A DNA stretch of 64,000 nt from Streptomonospora sp. PA3 (GTDB lineage Bacteria; Actinomycetota; Actinomycetes; Streptosporangiales; Streptosporangiaceae): NCBI RefSeq assembly GCF_009728995.1, contig NZ_VTZW01000009.1, forward strand, positions 615,644 to 679,643, read 5' to 3'. The translations under genes were made by a program, and so were the position numbers. Shown in pieces: positions 43,636-52,155 of the stretch (position 1 is its first letter; every line of letters starts with the position of its first letter). Under the pieces are notes generated by a model. That model saw nothing but the letters and a program-made list of their open reading frames with translations, did no database searches and was not told the DNA's origin.

Positions 43636-44295
43636 CTACGACAGCTTCACCACTGCCGACCGGTCGAGGCTGATGAAGTCGCGGAGTTCGATCCTGGTGG
43701 GCTGCACGTCGGCGGGCACGTCGAAGACGAGTCGGCCGTCGACGGAGTTGCCGGGGTTGATGTCGTTGAGGAACGCGTCCTGGTCGCCGGTCATGATGGC
43801 GGCCTCGGTGTCGGCCGAGTACTCCTTGCCCTCGGCGTCGAAGAGGGTCTGGGCCGAGGCGTCGAACGTGCCGGACTCGTCGCCGATGTTCTCGACGGTG
43901 ACGTGCACGACCACGTATTGGCCGTCGGGGGTCTCGGTGAGGAAGCCGCTCTCGTCGGAGATCTCGGTGACACCGGTCTCGACGTCGGTGACGGTGAAGG
44001 CGAAGGCACCCGACTCGACGGTCTCGCCGATGGCGGCGGCCTCCTGCTCGCTTCCGCCGCCTCCTCCCGAGTCCCCACCTCCTCCCGAGTCGGCTCCGGC
44101 GTCCGTACCGGTGTCGCCGGCCTCCGCGGAGGTGCCCTCGGACGGGCCGCCGCCGCCCGAGGAGGCCGTGGCGATGATGCCGCCGACGACGAGGACCAGG
44201 ACGGCCAGGCCGCCGCAGCCGAGGCAGCCGTAGAGCCACCCCTTGCCCTTCTGCTGCCGGGGCGGGCCGGAGTGCGCCGGTTGCTGTGGGTACAC
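43636..44295 (-). CDS. Membrane-anchored DUF4352 protein
   Basis: 219 aa. A cytoplasmic Pro/Gln-rich N-terminus, one helix (LAVLVLVVGGIIATA, about 29-45), a Gly/Ser/Asp linker with repeated GGGG runs, then a DUF4352 (telokin-like) beta-sandwich (about 88-219) containing GQYVVVHVTVENIGDESGTF and PGNSVDGRLVFDVP. Such proteins display an immunoglobulin-like domain outside the membrane; some act in stress or metal homeostasis. GTG start after GGAGA. A TTGACA-N17-TCTACT promoter stands upstream. Confidence 0.82.
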   Translation of the reverse strand: MYPQQPAHSGPPRQQKGKGWLYGCLGCGGLAVLVLVVGGIIATASSGGGGPSEGTSAEAGDTGTDAGADSGGGGDSGGGGGSEQEAAAIGETVESGAFAFTVTDVETGVTEISDESGFLTETPDGQYVVVHVTVENIGDESGTFDASAQTLFDAEGKEYSADTEAAIMTGDQDAFLNDINPGNSVDGRLVFDVPADVQPTRIELRDFISLDRSAVVKLS

Positions 44296-44433
44296 GGGAT
44301 TCTCCTTGGTTCATTCGAACTGCGGGTGCGCGGGGGCGGCGGCCGGGAGGCGTGCGGCCCGGGCCGATGGGGAATGCGCCCCCTCCGGCTCCGCCGGTCC
44401 CGAACGCCGCATCCTCGGGTTGAAAGCAAGGCA

Positions 44434-44462
44434 AGTAGAGCAGTGAGTGAAAGCGTTGTCAA
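44434..44462 (-). promoter_or_regulatory. Sigma-70-type promoter of the DUF4352 gene
   Basis: On the minus strand TTGACA (44462-44457), a 17-bp spacer, then TCTACT (44439-44434). A TATAAA at 44488-44493 on the plus strand may serve the divergent methylase gene. Confidence 0.5.
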
Positions 44463-44535
44463 TCTATTTGGCGAAAGCCGGGGGGTGTATAAACTCCGGG
44501 TAGCAGCTTCGTTCCTCTCCGCCCGGTAGGAGTCC

Positions 44536-46653
44536 ATGAGTCCGCAGGCCGACGCCTCAGTTACCGCCGCCGACATCGCACGACTGGCCGGAGTCACCCG
44601 TGCCACGGTGAGCAACTGGCGCCGCCGCCACGCCGGCTTCCCCGCCCCCTCCGGCGGCACCGAGTCCAGCCCCACCTACGATCTGGCCGCCGTGCGCGCC
44701 TGGCTGAAAGCACGCGGGCAGCTGCCCGAGGACTCCCCGGCGGACGAACTGCGCACCGCACTGCGCGCCGCCCCCGACAGCGCCGGCGCCGCCGCGGCCC
44801 TGCTGCCGTGCACCGTGGCCGCGGCCGACCGCACCGAGGCGGAGCTGGCCAAGCTCGCGGACGCGAGCGACGCCGACCTGCTGGCCTGGGCGCGGGCCGC
44901 CGCGACCGACCCCGCGACCGCGATCCCGGGAGCCGGACCCCTGCCCGACACCGCCGCGGGCGCGGAACTCGCGCGGACCCTGCTGCGCTGCCTCGCCGCC
45001 GACGGCAGGCGGGCGGCCCTGGGCGTCGCCGCCGAGCAGCTCGATGCGGGATCCGGCGGCGCCCACACCACGCCCGAGCCGCTGGCCGGGGTGATGGCCG
45101 AGCTGCTGGGCGAGGCGCCCGAGACCGTGCTCGACCCCGCCTGCGGCAGCGGTTCGCTCCTCGCGGCGGCCGCCCTGGCCGGTGCCGCCCGCCTGCTCGG
45201 CCAGGAACTCCACCCCGGGCTGGCCGCCCTTGCCGCCGCGCGGGTGCGTCCGGCCTCCGCGGGTGCGGCGGTCGCCGTGCGCTCCGGCGACAGCCTGCGC
45301 GACGACGCCTTCGCCGGCGAAACCGCCGACGCCGTGCTGTGCGTCCCACCCTACGGAGACCGCGGCTGGGGCCACCGCGAGCTCGCCTACGACCAGCGGT
45401 GGCTGTTCGGGCTGCCGCCCAAGGGCGAGCCCGAGCTGGCCTGGATCCAGCACTGCATCTCCCACCTGCGCCCCGGCGGGCTCGCCGTGCTGCTGCTGCC
45501 GCCGGCGGTGGCCGCGCGGCCCTCCGGGCGCCGCATCCGCGCCGAGATGCTGCGGGCCGGGGCGGTGTGCGCGGTCATCGCCCTTCCCGCCGGCGCGGCG
45601 GCGCCGGCCCACGTCGGCCTGCACCTGTGGGTGCTGCGCCGCCCGGCCGAGACCGACGGCCACACGCCCGCGCCGCTGCTGCTCGCCGACACCGCGCCCC
45701 TGGCCGACGAGGCCGCGGCCGGGCCCGGCGCCACCGCCGCATCCGGCGCGGCCGGCATCGACTGGGAGGCGCTGCGCGCCGGGATCCTGGAGACCTGGCG
45801 GCTGTTCGGGGCGGGCGGCGACCTCGGCTCGGCGCCGGTGCCCGCCCGCGCCGCGGCCGTCGTCGACCTGCTCGACGACGTGATCGACCTGACCCCGGCC
45901 CGCCACACCGCACTGGGCGCCGCTCCCGCCACACCCGAGGAGGCCGCGGCCGGAGCCCGCGAGGCGGGGGAGCGGCTGCGCGGCGCCGCGGCCGAGTTCG
46001 CCCGCCTCACCGACGGCGCGACCTGGTCGCCGGCCGACGGCGGGCCCCGCGACTGGCGCCGGGCCACCGTGGACGACTTGGTGCGCGGGGGAGCGCTGCA
46101 CGTGCTGCGCGCCACCGCGCCGGGGCGGCAGGCCGGCGGCGAGCGCGAGGCCGCCGCGCCCGCCGGCGCCGCGGTCCTCACCGAGGACGACATCGCTCGC
46201 AGCGGTCCGGCCTCGGGCGGCGGCTCCGACCTCGCCGGCGCCGAAGCCGTCGAGATCCGCGCGGGCGACGTGCTCCTGCCCGAGATCGTGCGCGGCGGCC
46301 CCGTGCAGGCCCGGGTGGCCGGCGCCGACGACGCCGGCTGCCTGCTCGGTCGCCACATCCTGCTGCTGCGCCCCGATCCCGACCGCTTCCACCCCTGGTT
46401 CCTCGCCGGGTTCCTCGCCGACCGGGGCAACGTGCGGGCCTCCACCACCGGCACGTCCGTCGTGCGGATCGACCCCCGGCGGTTGCGGGTGCCGCTGCTG
46501 CCGGCCGCCGAACAGCAGCGCTACGGGGCCGCGTTCCAGCGTCTGCACGCCCTGCGCACCGCCGCCCGCCGGGCCGCCGCCCTGGCCGAGGAGACCTCCC
46601 AGGCCCTCGGCACGAGCCTGGCCGCCGGCCTGCTGGAGCCGCCGCAGGAGTGA
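44536..46653 (+). CDS. Orphan N6-adenine DNA methylase-like protein (type I HsdM/HsdS-like fusion)
   Basis: 705 aa. N-terminal HTH (VTAADIARLAGVTRATVSNW, about 9-28). Methylase core: motif X-like TTPEPLAGVMAELL (178-191), motif I LDPACGSGSLL (199-209), and the catalytic motif IV position reads CVPPYGDRGWG (269-279) instead of NPPF/Y. The C-terminal part (about 530-700) resembles an HsdS target-recognition half with WFLAGFLADRGNVRASTTGT. There is no nuclease or HsdR gene nearby. The N-to-V change at motif IV makes catalytic activity doubtful; it may bind DNA as a regulator. AGGAG precedes the ATG. Confidence 0.78.
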   Translation: MSPQADASVTAADIARLAGVTRATVSNWRRRHAGFPAPSGGTESSPTYDLAAVRAWLKARGQLPEDSPADELRTALRAAPDSAGAAAALLPCTVAAADRTEAELAKLADASDADLLAWARAAATDPATAIPGAGPLPDTAAGAELARTLLRCLAADGRRAALGVAAEQLDAGSGGAHTTPEPLAGVMAELLGEAPETVLDPACGSGSLLAAAALAGAARLLGQELHPGLAALAAARVRPASAGAAVAVRSGDSLRDDAFAGETADAVLCVPPYGDRGWGHRELAYDQRWLFGLPPKGEPELAWIQHCISHLRPGGLAVLLLPPAVAARPSGRRIRAEMLRAGAVCAVIALPAGAAAPAHVGLHLWVLRRPAETDGHTPAPLLLADTAPLADEAAAGPGATAASGAAGIDWEALRAGILETWRLFGAGGDLGSAPVPARAAAVVDLLDDVIDLTPARHTALGAAPATPEEAAAGAREAGERLRGAAAEFARLTDGATWSPADGGPRDWRRATVDDLVRGGALHVLRATAPGRQAGGEREAAAPAGAAVLTEDDIARSGPASGGGSDLAGAEAVEIRAGDVLLPEIVRGGPVQARVAGADDAGCLLGRHILLLRPDPDRFHPWFLAGFLADRGNVRASTTGTSVVRIDPRRLRVPLLPAAEQQRYGAAFQRLHALRTAARRAAALAEETSQALGTSLAAGLLEPPQE

Positions 46654-46678
46654 ACCCGGCCACGCGGGCCGCGCCTGC

Positions 46679-47575
46679 TCAGAGGCCGAAGAGGCGGGCC
46701 GCGTTGCCGTAGAGCACCGCGCGGAGCCAGTCGTCGTCCTGGCCGAGCCCCTGCAGGGCCCGCAGCTGCTCGGCATAGGTGTAGGGGATGTTCGGGAAGT
46801 CCGTGCCGAGCAGGATGCTGTCCCGAAGGTCCTTCAGGCGCGGCAGCTCCGCTTCGGGGAACGGCGCCAGGCGCTCGGTGAAGGGCGTGAAGGCCATGGT
46901 CGTGTCCAGGTGCACGCGCTCGTAGCGCTGCGCGAGATCCATGAACTCGGTGTACTCGGGCATGCCGAAGTGCGCGATCACCGCCGTCAGCCGGGGATGG
47001 CGCGCCAGGACCTCCGCGAACGGGCCGGGGCCGGTGAACGGGCCGCTCTGCGGGCCGGAGCCGCAGTGCACCACCACGGGCGTGGCCGAGTCGGCCAGCG
47101 CGCCCCAGACGCCGGCGAGCAGGGGGTCGCGCGGATCGTAGGCGCCGACCTGCAGGTGGGCCTTGAAGATCCGCGCCCCTGCGGCGATCTCCGCCGCCAC
47201 GTACTCGGCGGCCCCGTCCTCGGGGTAGAAGGTGGCGCTGCGCAGGCAGTCGGGGTGGCGGCCGGCGAAGTCGGCCGCCCAGCCGTTGAGCCACTGCGCC
47301 ATACCCGGCCGGTGCGGATAGGCCAGGGCGGTGAAGCGCAGCACCCCGAAGGCGCGCAGCAGGGCGGCGCGCTCCTCGTCGCTCTGCTGGTAGGTGATCG
47401 GCCACACGCCCTCGCCCAGGGCGTGGAAGTAGGCCCACACCTTGCGCATCACGTTGTGGGGCATGAAGTGCGTGTGGACGTCGATGAGGCCCGGCAGCCC
47501 GAGCCCCCGCCACACCTCGCGCGCGGCGGCGATCTCCGCGTCGTGCCCTGCGGGCAGAGCCGCATCCGCTGTCAC
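46679..47575 (-). CDS. Amidohydrolase-2 family metal-dependent hydrolase
   Basis: 298 aa TIM-barrel hydrolase. IDVHTHFMP at the start gives the HxH metal ligands, PVVVHCGSGP a third His, LTAVIAHFGMPEYTEFM a fourth, and LLGTDFPNIPYTY the catalytic Asp, in the order expected for this family (decarboxylases such as ACMSD and related hydrolases). Substrate probably a small carboxylic acid. GTG start at 47575. Divergent from DUF1330 with a TetR-like dyad between them. Confidence 0.82.
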   Translation of the reverse strand: MTADAALPAGHDAEIAAAREVWRGLGLPGLIDVHTHFMPHNVMRKVWAYFHALGEGVWPITYQQSDEERAALLRAFGVLRFTALAYPHRPGMAQWLNGWAADFAGRHPDCLRSATFYPEDGAAEYVAAEIAAGARIFKAHLQVGAYDPRDPLLAGVWGALADSATPVVVHCGSGPQSGPFTGPGPFAEVLARHPRLTAVIAHFGMPEYTEFMDLAQRYERVHLDTTMAFTPFTERLAPFPEAELPRLKDLRDSILLGTDFPNIPYTYAEQLRALQGLGQDDDWLRAVLYGNAARLFGL

Positions 47576-47649
47576 GGAGGCCACTCTAGGAGGCGTGCAG
47601 GCCGGGCGGGAGTGGGGGTGGGGGCCGGGGACGGCCCGGAACCGCGCGA

Positions 47650-47667
47650 ATACCAACCGGACGGTAT
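47650..47667. promoter_or_regulatory. TetR-like dyad between amidohydrolase and DUF1330 genes
   Basis: ATACC-N8-GGTAT with an interior AACCGGAC, in the divergent promoter region. Symmetry resembles TetR sites; the nearby TetR at 48182 is a candidate binder. Confidence 0.45.
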
Positions 47668-47754
47668 GTTGGGCGGTGCGCCGGGGGCCCGGCGCTTCGC
47701 TCCGCCGCGGGCACACGCCGCTGCGCGGCGGCCGACGACGGCGAGGAGGCAGTG

Positions 47755-48132
47755 ATGGCAGTCGACCCCTCCGGGTCCGACCTCGCGCGCATGCTGGAGG
47801 AGGACCCCGGCGGTCCGGTGGTGATGCTCAACCTGCTGCGGTTCGCGCCGGGCGGGCGCGCCGCCTATGCGGAGTACTCGCGGCAGGCGGCGCCTTTTCT
47901 GCGGAAGTACGGGGGCGAGGTGCTCTACGCCGGCGACGGCGCCCCGCCGCTGGTGGCCGAGGACGGCCAGGACTGGGACGCCGTGCTGGTCGTGCGCTAC
48001 CCCAGCCGCGAGGCGTTCAGCCGCATGGTCGCCGACCCCGGATACCAGGAGATCACCCACCTGCGCTCGGGCGCACTGGCCGAGGCCGTCCTCCAGCCGA
48101 CCGTGCCGTGGGGATCGCGCCGCTCCGGTTGA
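47755..48132 (+). CDS. DUF1330 domain protein
   Basis: 125 aa dimeric alpha-beta barrel-like protein: VVMLNLLRFAPGGRAAYAEY, then GGEVLYAGDG, VLVVRYPSREAFSRMV and PGYQEITHLR. Family function is unknown; some act near aromatic or polyketide metabolism. GAGGAGG is 5 nt before the ATG at 47755. It neighbours a TetR/monooxygenase pair and may belong to the same regulon. Confidence 0.85.
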   Translation: MAVDPSGSDLARMLEEDPGGPVVMLNLLRFAPGGRAAYAEYSRQAAPFLRKYGGEVLYAGDGAPPLVAEDGQDWDAVLVVRYPSREAFSRMVADPGYQEITHLRSGALAEAVLQPTVPWGSRRSG

Positions 48133-48181
48133 CCGCGCGGAGCGGGCCGGGGCGCACCGGGGCGGGCCGCCGCGGCCGGCA

Positions 48182-48790
48182 TCACCGCTCCTCCCCCGGG
48201 AGCAGGCCGGCATTGCGGTAGAGCGCCCGCAGGTAGCGGCGCGCCTCGGCGGGCTCGAAGGGGCCCGGCTGGAGTACGCGGTACATCACGGCGCCGACGA
48301 TCATGTCGACCAGAACCTCGGCGTCGGTGTCCGCGGGCAGGCGGTCCTCGTCCTTTGCGCGCTCCAGCATCGCGCGCAGGATCCGCCGCCGCGGCAGGAT
48401 GTGCCGCTCCCAGTAGGCGGCCATGAGCCTGGGGTACCGCACGGCCGAACCGAGCGCCTGGGCGATCATGGCCGGGTAGTCCGGGTCGGTCACGGCGTCG
48501 ACCGCCGCGGGCAGGACCCGTTCGATCAGGTCGGGCAGCGGGACGGCGGCCGCGTCCTCGGCCGAGGGGACCTCGACGTCCTGCACCGCCGACTCCACGG
48601 CCGCCACGAGCAGGTCCTCCTTGGAGCTCCAGCGGCGGTAGACGGTCAGCTTGGCGACGCCCGCCCGCTTGGCGACCTGCTCGAAGCTCGTCCCGTCCGC
48701 GCCCCGCTCGATGAACAGCTCCAGGGCCGCGGTGAGAATGGCCGCGTCGGCGTCGGCGTCGCGGGGGCGCCCGGGGCCGGCCGGCGTCAT
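48182..48790 (-). CDS. TetR-family regulator coupled to a monooxygenase
   Basis: 202 aa. HTH: AILTAALELFIERGADGTSF, QVAKRAGVAKLTVYRRWSSK. C-terminal domain of the TetR_C_11-like type. Its ATG overlaps the monooxygenase stop (ATGA), so it is translated from the same mRNA. A near-perfect dyad at 50343-50369 in front of that operon is the probable autoregulatory site. Likely ligand is the aromatic substrate of the enzyme. Confidence 0.88.
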   Translation of the reverse strand: MTPAGPGRPRDADADAAILTAALELFIERGADGTSFEQVAKRAGVAKLTVYRRWSSKEDLLVAAVESAVQDVEVPSAEDAAAVPLPDLIERVLPAAVDAVTDPDYPAMIAQALGSAVRYPRLMAAYWERHILPRRRILRAMLERAKDEDRLPADTDAEVLVDMIVGAVMYRVLQPGPFEPAEARRYLRALYRNAGLLPGEER

Positions 48791-50331
48791 CGCCCCGCCT
48801 GTCCGCGGCGCAGCGCGGCCTCCAGCCACCGGCCCGGCTCCGCGGGACCGGGCCGGCCCCGCCAGGCCAGGTGGGCGTCGGGGCGCACCAGCCAGACCTC
48901 GCCGGTGCCGTCGGTGCGGACCAGGACGGACAGGGAGTCGCCGAGGCGGTCGGCGGCCGACCGGGCACTGCCCTGGGCCCCGGTCTCGGGCACCAGCAGC
49001 ACCCAGTGCCCGCCGAGCGCGCTGTGCAGGCGGGTGCGGCCGCCGTCCTCCCGCAGGCACTCCCGGTCGGCCAGCCGGTCGCCGGGGCGCGGCCGGCCGC
49101 CGGGCCGCCCCCGCGCCCCCAGCGGTCCGCGGCGGTAACTCACCGACAGCTGCGAGGCCGCCGCGGCGTTGCGGCGCTGCAGCGGGCGCAGGTTGCCGAT
49201 CGGCACCAGGACCCGGTCGCGGACGAACCGCCGCACCGGATCCTCGCTCACCAGCAGCTTGGTGTTGGCCGTGGTGGCGCGCAGCACGCCCGCCGCCAGC
49301 GGCCGCCGCTCCGCCTCGTAGGTGTCCAGCAGCGCTGTGTCGGCCCGGCCGGCCACGACGAGCGCAAGCTTCCAGGCCAGGTTCTCGGCGTCGCCGAAGC
49401 CGGTGTTCATGCCCTGCCCGCCGACCGGGCTGTGGGTGTGCGCGGCGTCGCCGGCGAGCAGGACCCGGCCCCGCCGGTAGCGGTCGGCCAGTCTGCGGTG
49501 GATGCGGAACACCGACGTCCACTCCGCGGAGCGCAGCCGCACGCCGCTCGCGCCGGCCCGTTCGGCCAGCAGCCGCCCGAACCGCTCGGTGATCGCGTCG
49601 TCGCCCGGCTCGGTCTCGCCGTCGTCGGCGACATTGGCCATCAGCCGCCACAGGTCGGCCGAGCCCTCGGGCGAACGCATCGGGATCGCCATGAGCACGC
49701 CGTCGCGGTGCAGGTAGATCGAGCCCTCCTCGCGGTCGTGCGCCCAGTCTGCGTGGACGTCGGCGAGCAGGAACCGCTCGATCACCGGTGCGCCGGGAAA
49801 CCCGATGCCGGCGAGCTTGCGGGTGGCGCTGCGCGCACCGTCGCAGCCGACCAGCCAGCGGGCGCGCACCGTGCGCCCGCCGCCCAGGGCCGCGGTGAGG
49901 CCCGCGGAGTCCTCTTCGACCCCGACGAGCGGGCTGCTCCATTCGACGGTCCCGCCCAGTTCGGCGAGCCGGTCCCGCAGCGCCGCCTCGATCTCCGCCT
50001 GGGAGACGTACAGTCCGCGGTGCCCCGGCTCATCGCCGCCGAGCAGGTCGGCGAGCCCGATGGACACCAGCGGCCGCCCGTTGACGTAGGTGGTGAGGCG
50101 GCCCGGGGTGACCGACCGCTCGGGCAGGTCGCCGAGGGCGCCGAGCCTGCGCAGCACCTCCACGCCGCGCCCGAACAGGATGTTCGCCCGCGAGGTGGTG
50201 GCCGGCGCCGCCGCCTGGTCCACCACGCGCACCGACACCCCGTGCAGGCGCAGCCCGCACGCCAGCGCCAGCCCGGTCGGCCCCGCTCCCGCCACCACGA
50301 CGTCGGCGGAGTCGGGCATTGCCTCGCCCAT
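48787..50331 (-). CDS. FAD-dependent aromatic monooxygenase (PheA/TfdB/MhpA type)
   Basis: 514 aa. GxGxxG motif VVVAGAGPTGLALACGL, DG motif LVGCDGARSATRKLAG, GD motif LLAGDAAHTHSPVGGQGMNTGF followed by NLAWKLALV, and a C-terminal thioredoxin-like domain (about 400-510). This is the architecture of phenol and polyketide hydroxylases. AAGGGG precedes the ATG at 50331. Co-transcribed with its TetR regulator downstream. Confidence 0.92.
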   Translation of the reverse strand: MGEAMPDSADVVVAGAGPTGLALACGLRLHGVSVRVVDQAAAPATTSRANILFGRGVEVLRRLGALGDLPERSVTPGRLTTYVNGRPLVSIGLADLLGGDEPGHRGLYVSQAEIEAALRDRLAELGGTVEWSSPLVGVEEDSAGLTAALGGGRTVRARWLVGCDGARSATRKLAGIGFPGAPVIERFLLADVHADWAHDREEGSIYLHRDGVLMAIPMRSPEGSADLWRLMANVADDGETEPGDDAITERFGRLLAERAGASGVRLRSAEWTSVFRIHRRLADRYRRGRVLLAGDAAHTHSPVGGQGMNTGFGDAENLAWKLALVVAGRADTALLDTYEAERRPLAAGVLRATTANTKLLVSEDPVRRFVRDRVLVPIGNLRPLQRRNAAAASQLSVSYRRGPLGARGRPGGRPRPGDRLADRECLREDGGRTRLHSALGGHWVLLVPETGAQGSARSAADRLGDSLSVLVRTDGTGEVWLVRPDAHLAWRGRPGPAEPGRWLEAALRRGQAGR

Positions 50332-50342
50332 GGCGTCCCCTT

Positions 50343-50369
50343 TTGTATACAGAACGGTACTGTTTACAA
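50343..50369 (-). promoter_or_regulatory. TetR operator upstream of the monooxygenase
   Basis: TTGTATACAG (50343-50352) and CTGTTTACAA (50360-50369) form an inverted repeat with one mismatch, 7-bp centre AACGGTA. ACAG-N7-CTGT is a common TetR-site form. Confidence 0.7.
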
Positions 50370-50475
50370 ATTACCACGGACGAGCGGGCGCGGCCACGGC
50401 TCCGGCTTCAGGTCAACCGGCCGAAACCCCGGCCGGCGGCCGCGCAAGGCGCCGCCGGCCGGGGCCGCGGAGAGC

Positions 50476-52008
50476 TCACGGGCGGCGGGTGTAGGTGACC
50501 GTGTGGGCCTCGGTCATCTCGATCAGGCCGTCGACGCCCAGTTCCCGGCCCATGCCGCTCTGCCGGAACCCGCCGAACGGCGCCCGGTCGTCCTGAGCCA
50601 CCGCGTTGGCGTCGTTGACCCACGTCGTACCGGTGCGCAGCCGCCCGGCGAGATCGGCCGCTCGGGCGTCGTCGGCGGTCCACACCGACGAGCACAGGCC
50701 CGACCAGTCGTTGTTGATGGTCTCGACGACCTCGTCGAGATCGTCGTAGGCGATGATCGGCAGCACCGGGCCGAACTGCTCCTCGTTGACGATGCGCTCG
50801 TCCGGCGCAGGGTCCAGCACCAGCGCCGGGCGCAGGAAGTGGCCGCCGGCCTCGTTCACCTCGTCGCCGACCGTGCCGAACTCGCGCACCTCGCGTCCGT
50901 TCGCGCGGGCGTCGTCCAAAAGCTCGCGGACGTAGTCGCGCTGCTTGCCGCTGTTGAGCGGCCCCATCGTGGACTCCGGCGCCAGCCCGTGGCCGATCCG
51001 GTACCGGTCGAGCGACTCCGACATCCGCGCGACCAGCTCGTCGAAGCGGGAGCGGGGCGCGTAAACCCGTTTGATCCCCATGCACACCTGGCCGGTGGTC
51101 ATGAAACCGCCTTCGACCAGCCGGGTGATGGTGACGTCGTTGAGGTCCACGTCGTCGAGGAGGACGGCGGGGTCGTTGCCGCCCAGCTCCAGCGTCACGC
51201 GCGTGATGTTCCCGGCGGCCGCCGCCATGATCTTGCGCCCCGCGTTCGTGCTGCCGGTGAACACGATCCTGCGGACCCTGGGGTCCTCCAGAGCGGGCGC
51301 CACACCCTCGTTGCCGCCGGTGACCACGTTGAGCACACCCGCCGGCAGCCGCTCGGCCAGCCGCTCCAGCGTGCGCACCACCGACAGCGGGGTTGTCGGC
51401 GGCGCCTTGACGATCACCGTGTTCCCAGCCACGAGCGCATAGGGCAGGCTCGCCGCGAGGATCGCCAGCGGCCAGTTGAAGGGGATGATGATCGTCACCA
51501 CGCCCAGCGGCATCAGCGAGACCTCGCTGCTGAACCGCGCGACGCTTTCGTCGCCGCCGCCCCCTTCGGCGCCGGTGGTGGACACCATGTCCGCATGACC
51601 GGCCCACGAATGGCGGCGCACGCGGCGCAGCTCGTCGGCGAGTCCGGCCGCCAGCCGGCAGCGCTGCGCGAACACCCCCATCTCCACCGCGGCCTCGGCG
51701 CGCACCTTGCCGTTCTCCAGCACGAGGAGGTCGGTGCGCTCGTCGTGGTCGGCGTCGAGCGCGCCGAGTGACTCGGTGAGGATGCCGGCGCGGTCCTGCG
51801 GATCGCGCCGGCTCCAGTCCTGCCACGCCCCCTGCGCCGCGTCGACCGCCCGGCGCGTGTGCTCCGGGGTCGCCGCGGCGGCGTAGCCGACGACCCGGTC
51901 GGGCGCCGCCGGGTCGTGGACCGGTGTGGACTCCGGCGTCTCCACTGTCTGGCCGCCGATCAGCAGCCCGGTGCGGACCTGCGCCTCGGGCCCTGCTGTC
52001 GCCGTCAT
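50476..52008 (-). CDS. Aldehyde dehydrogenase family protein
   Basis: 510 aa NAD(P)-dependent ALDH. Cofactor and oxyanion segment IIIPFNWPLAILAASLPYAL, VKAPPTTPLS, FTGSTNAGRKIM, general-base ELGGND, and catalytic cysteine in TTGQVCMGIKRVY. GAGGGGAACGG precedes the ATG. It oxidises an aldehyde to an acid, plausibly in aromatic or solvent catabolism with its neighbours, but no operon link is evident. Length is normal. Confidence 0.93.
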   Translation of the reverse strand: MTATAGPEAQVRTGLLIGGQTVETPESTPVHDPAAPDRVVGYAAAATPEHTRRAVDAAQGAWQDWSRRDPQDRAGILTESLGALDADHDERTDLLVLENGKVRAEAAVEMGVFAQRCRLAAGLADELRRVRRHSWAGHADMVSTTGAEGGGGDESVARFSSEVSLMPLGVVTIIIPFNWPLAILAASLPYALVAGNTVIVKAPPTTPLSVVRTLERLAERLPAGVLNVVTGGNEGVAPALEDPRVRRIVFTGSTNAGRKIMAAAAGNITRVTLELGGNDPAVLLDDVDLNDVTITRLVEGGFMTTGQVCMGIKRVYAPRSRFDELVARMSESLDRYRIGHGLAPESTMGPLNSGKQRDYVRELLDDARANGREVREFGTVGDEVNEAGGHFLRPALVLDPAPDERIVNEEQFGPVLPIIAYDDLDEVVETINNDWSGLCSSVWTADDARAADLAGRLRTGTTWVNDANAVAQDDRAPFGGFRQSGMGRELGVDGLIEMTEAHTVTYTRRP

Positions 52009-52155
52009 GTCCGTTCCCCTCTCGCCTCGGCCCCGTCGGGTTCCGTGGGCGGCGGCTACCCCGGGCGTGATGAGGGAAAACCCGGCGAGCAGGGGTGCGC
52101 TGCCGGTGCACCGGGTGGCGCCCGCTGGGGCGGACGCCGGCGGCGGGGCGGCGGG

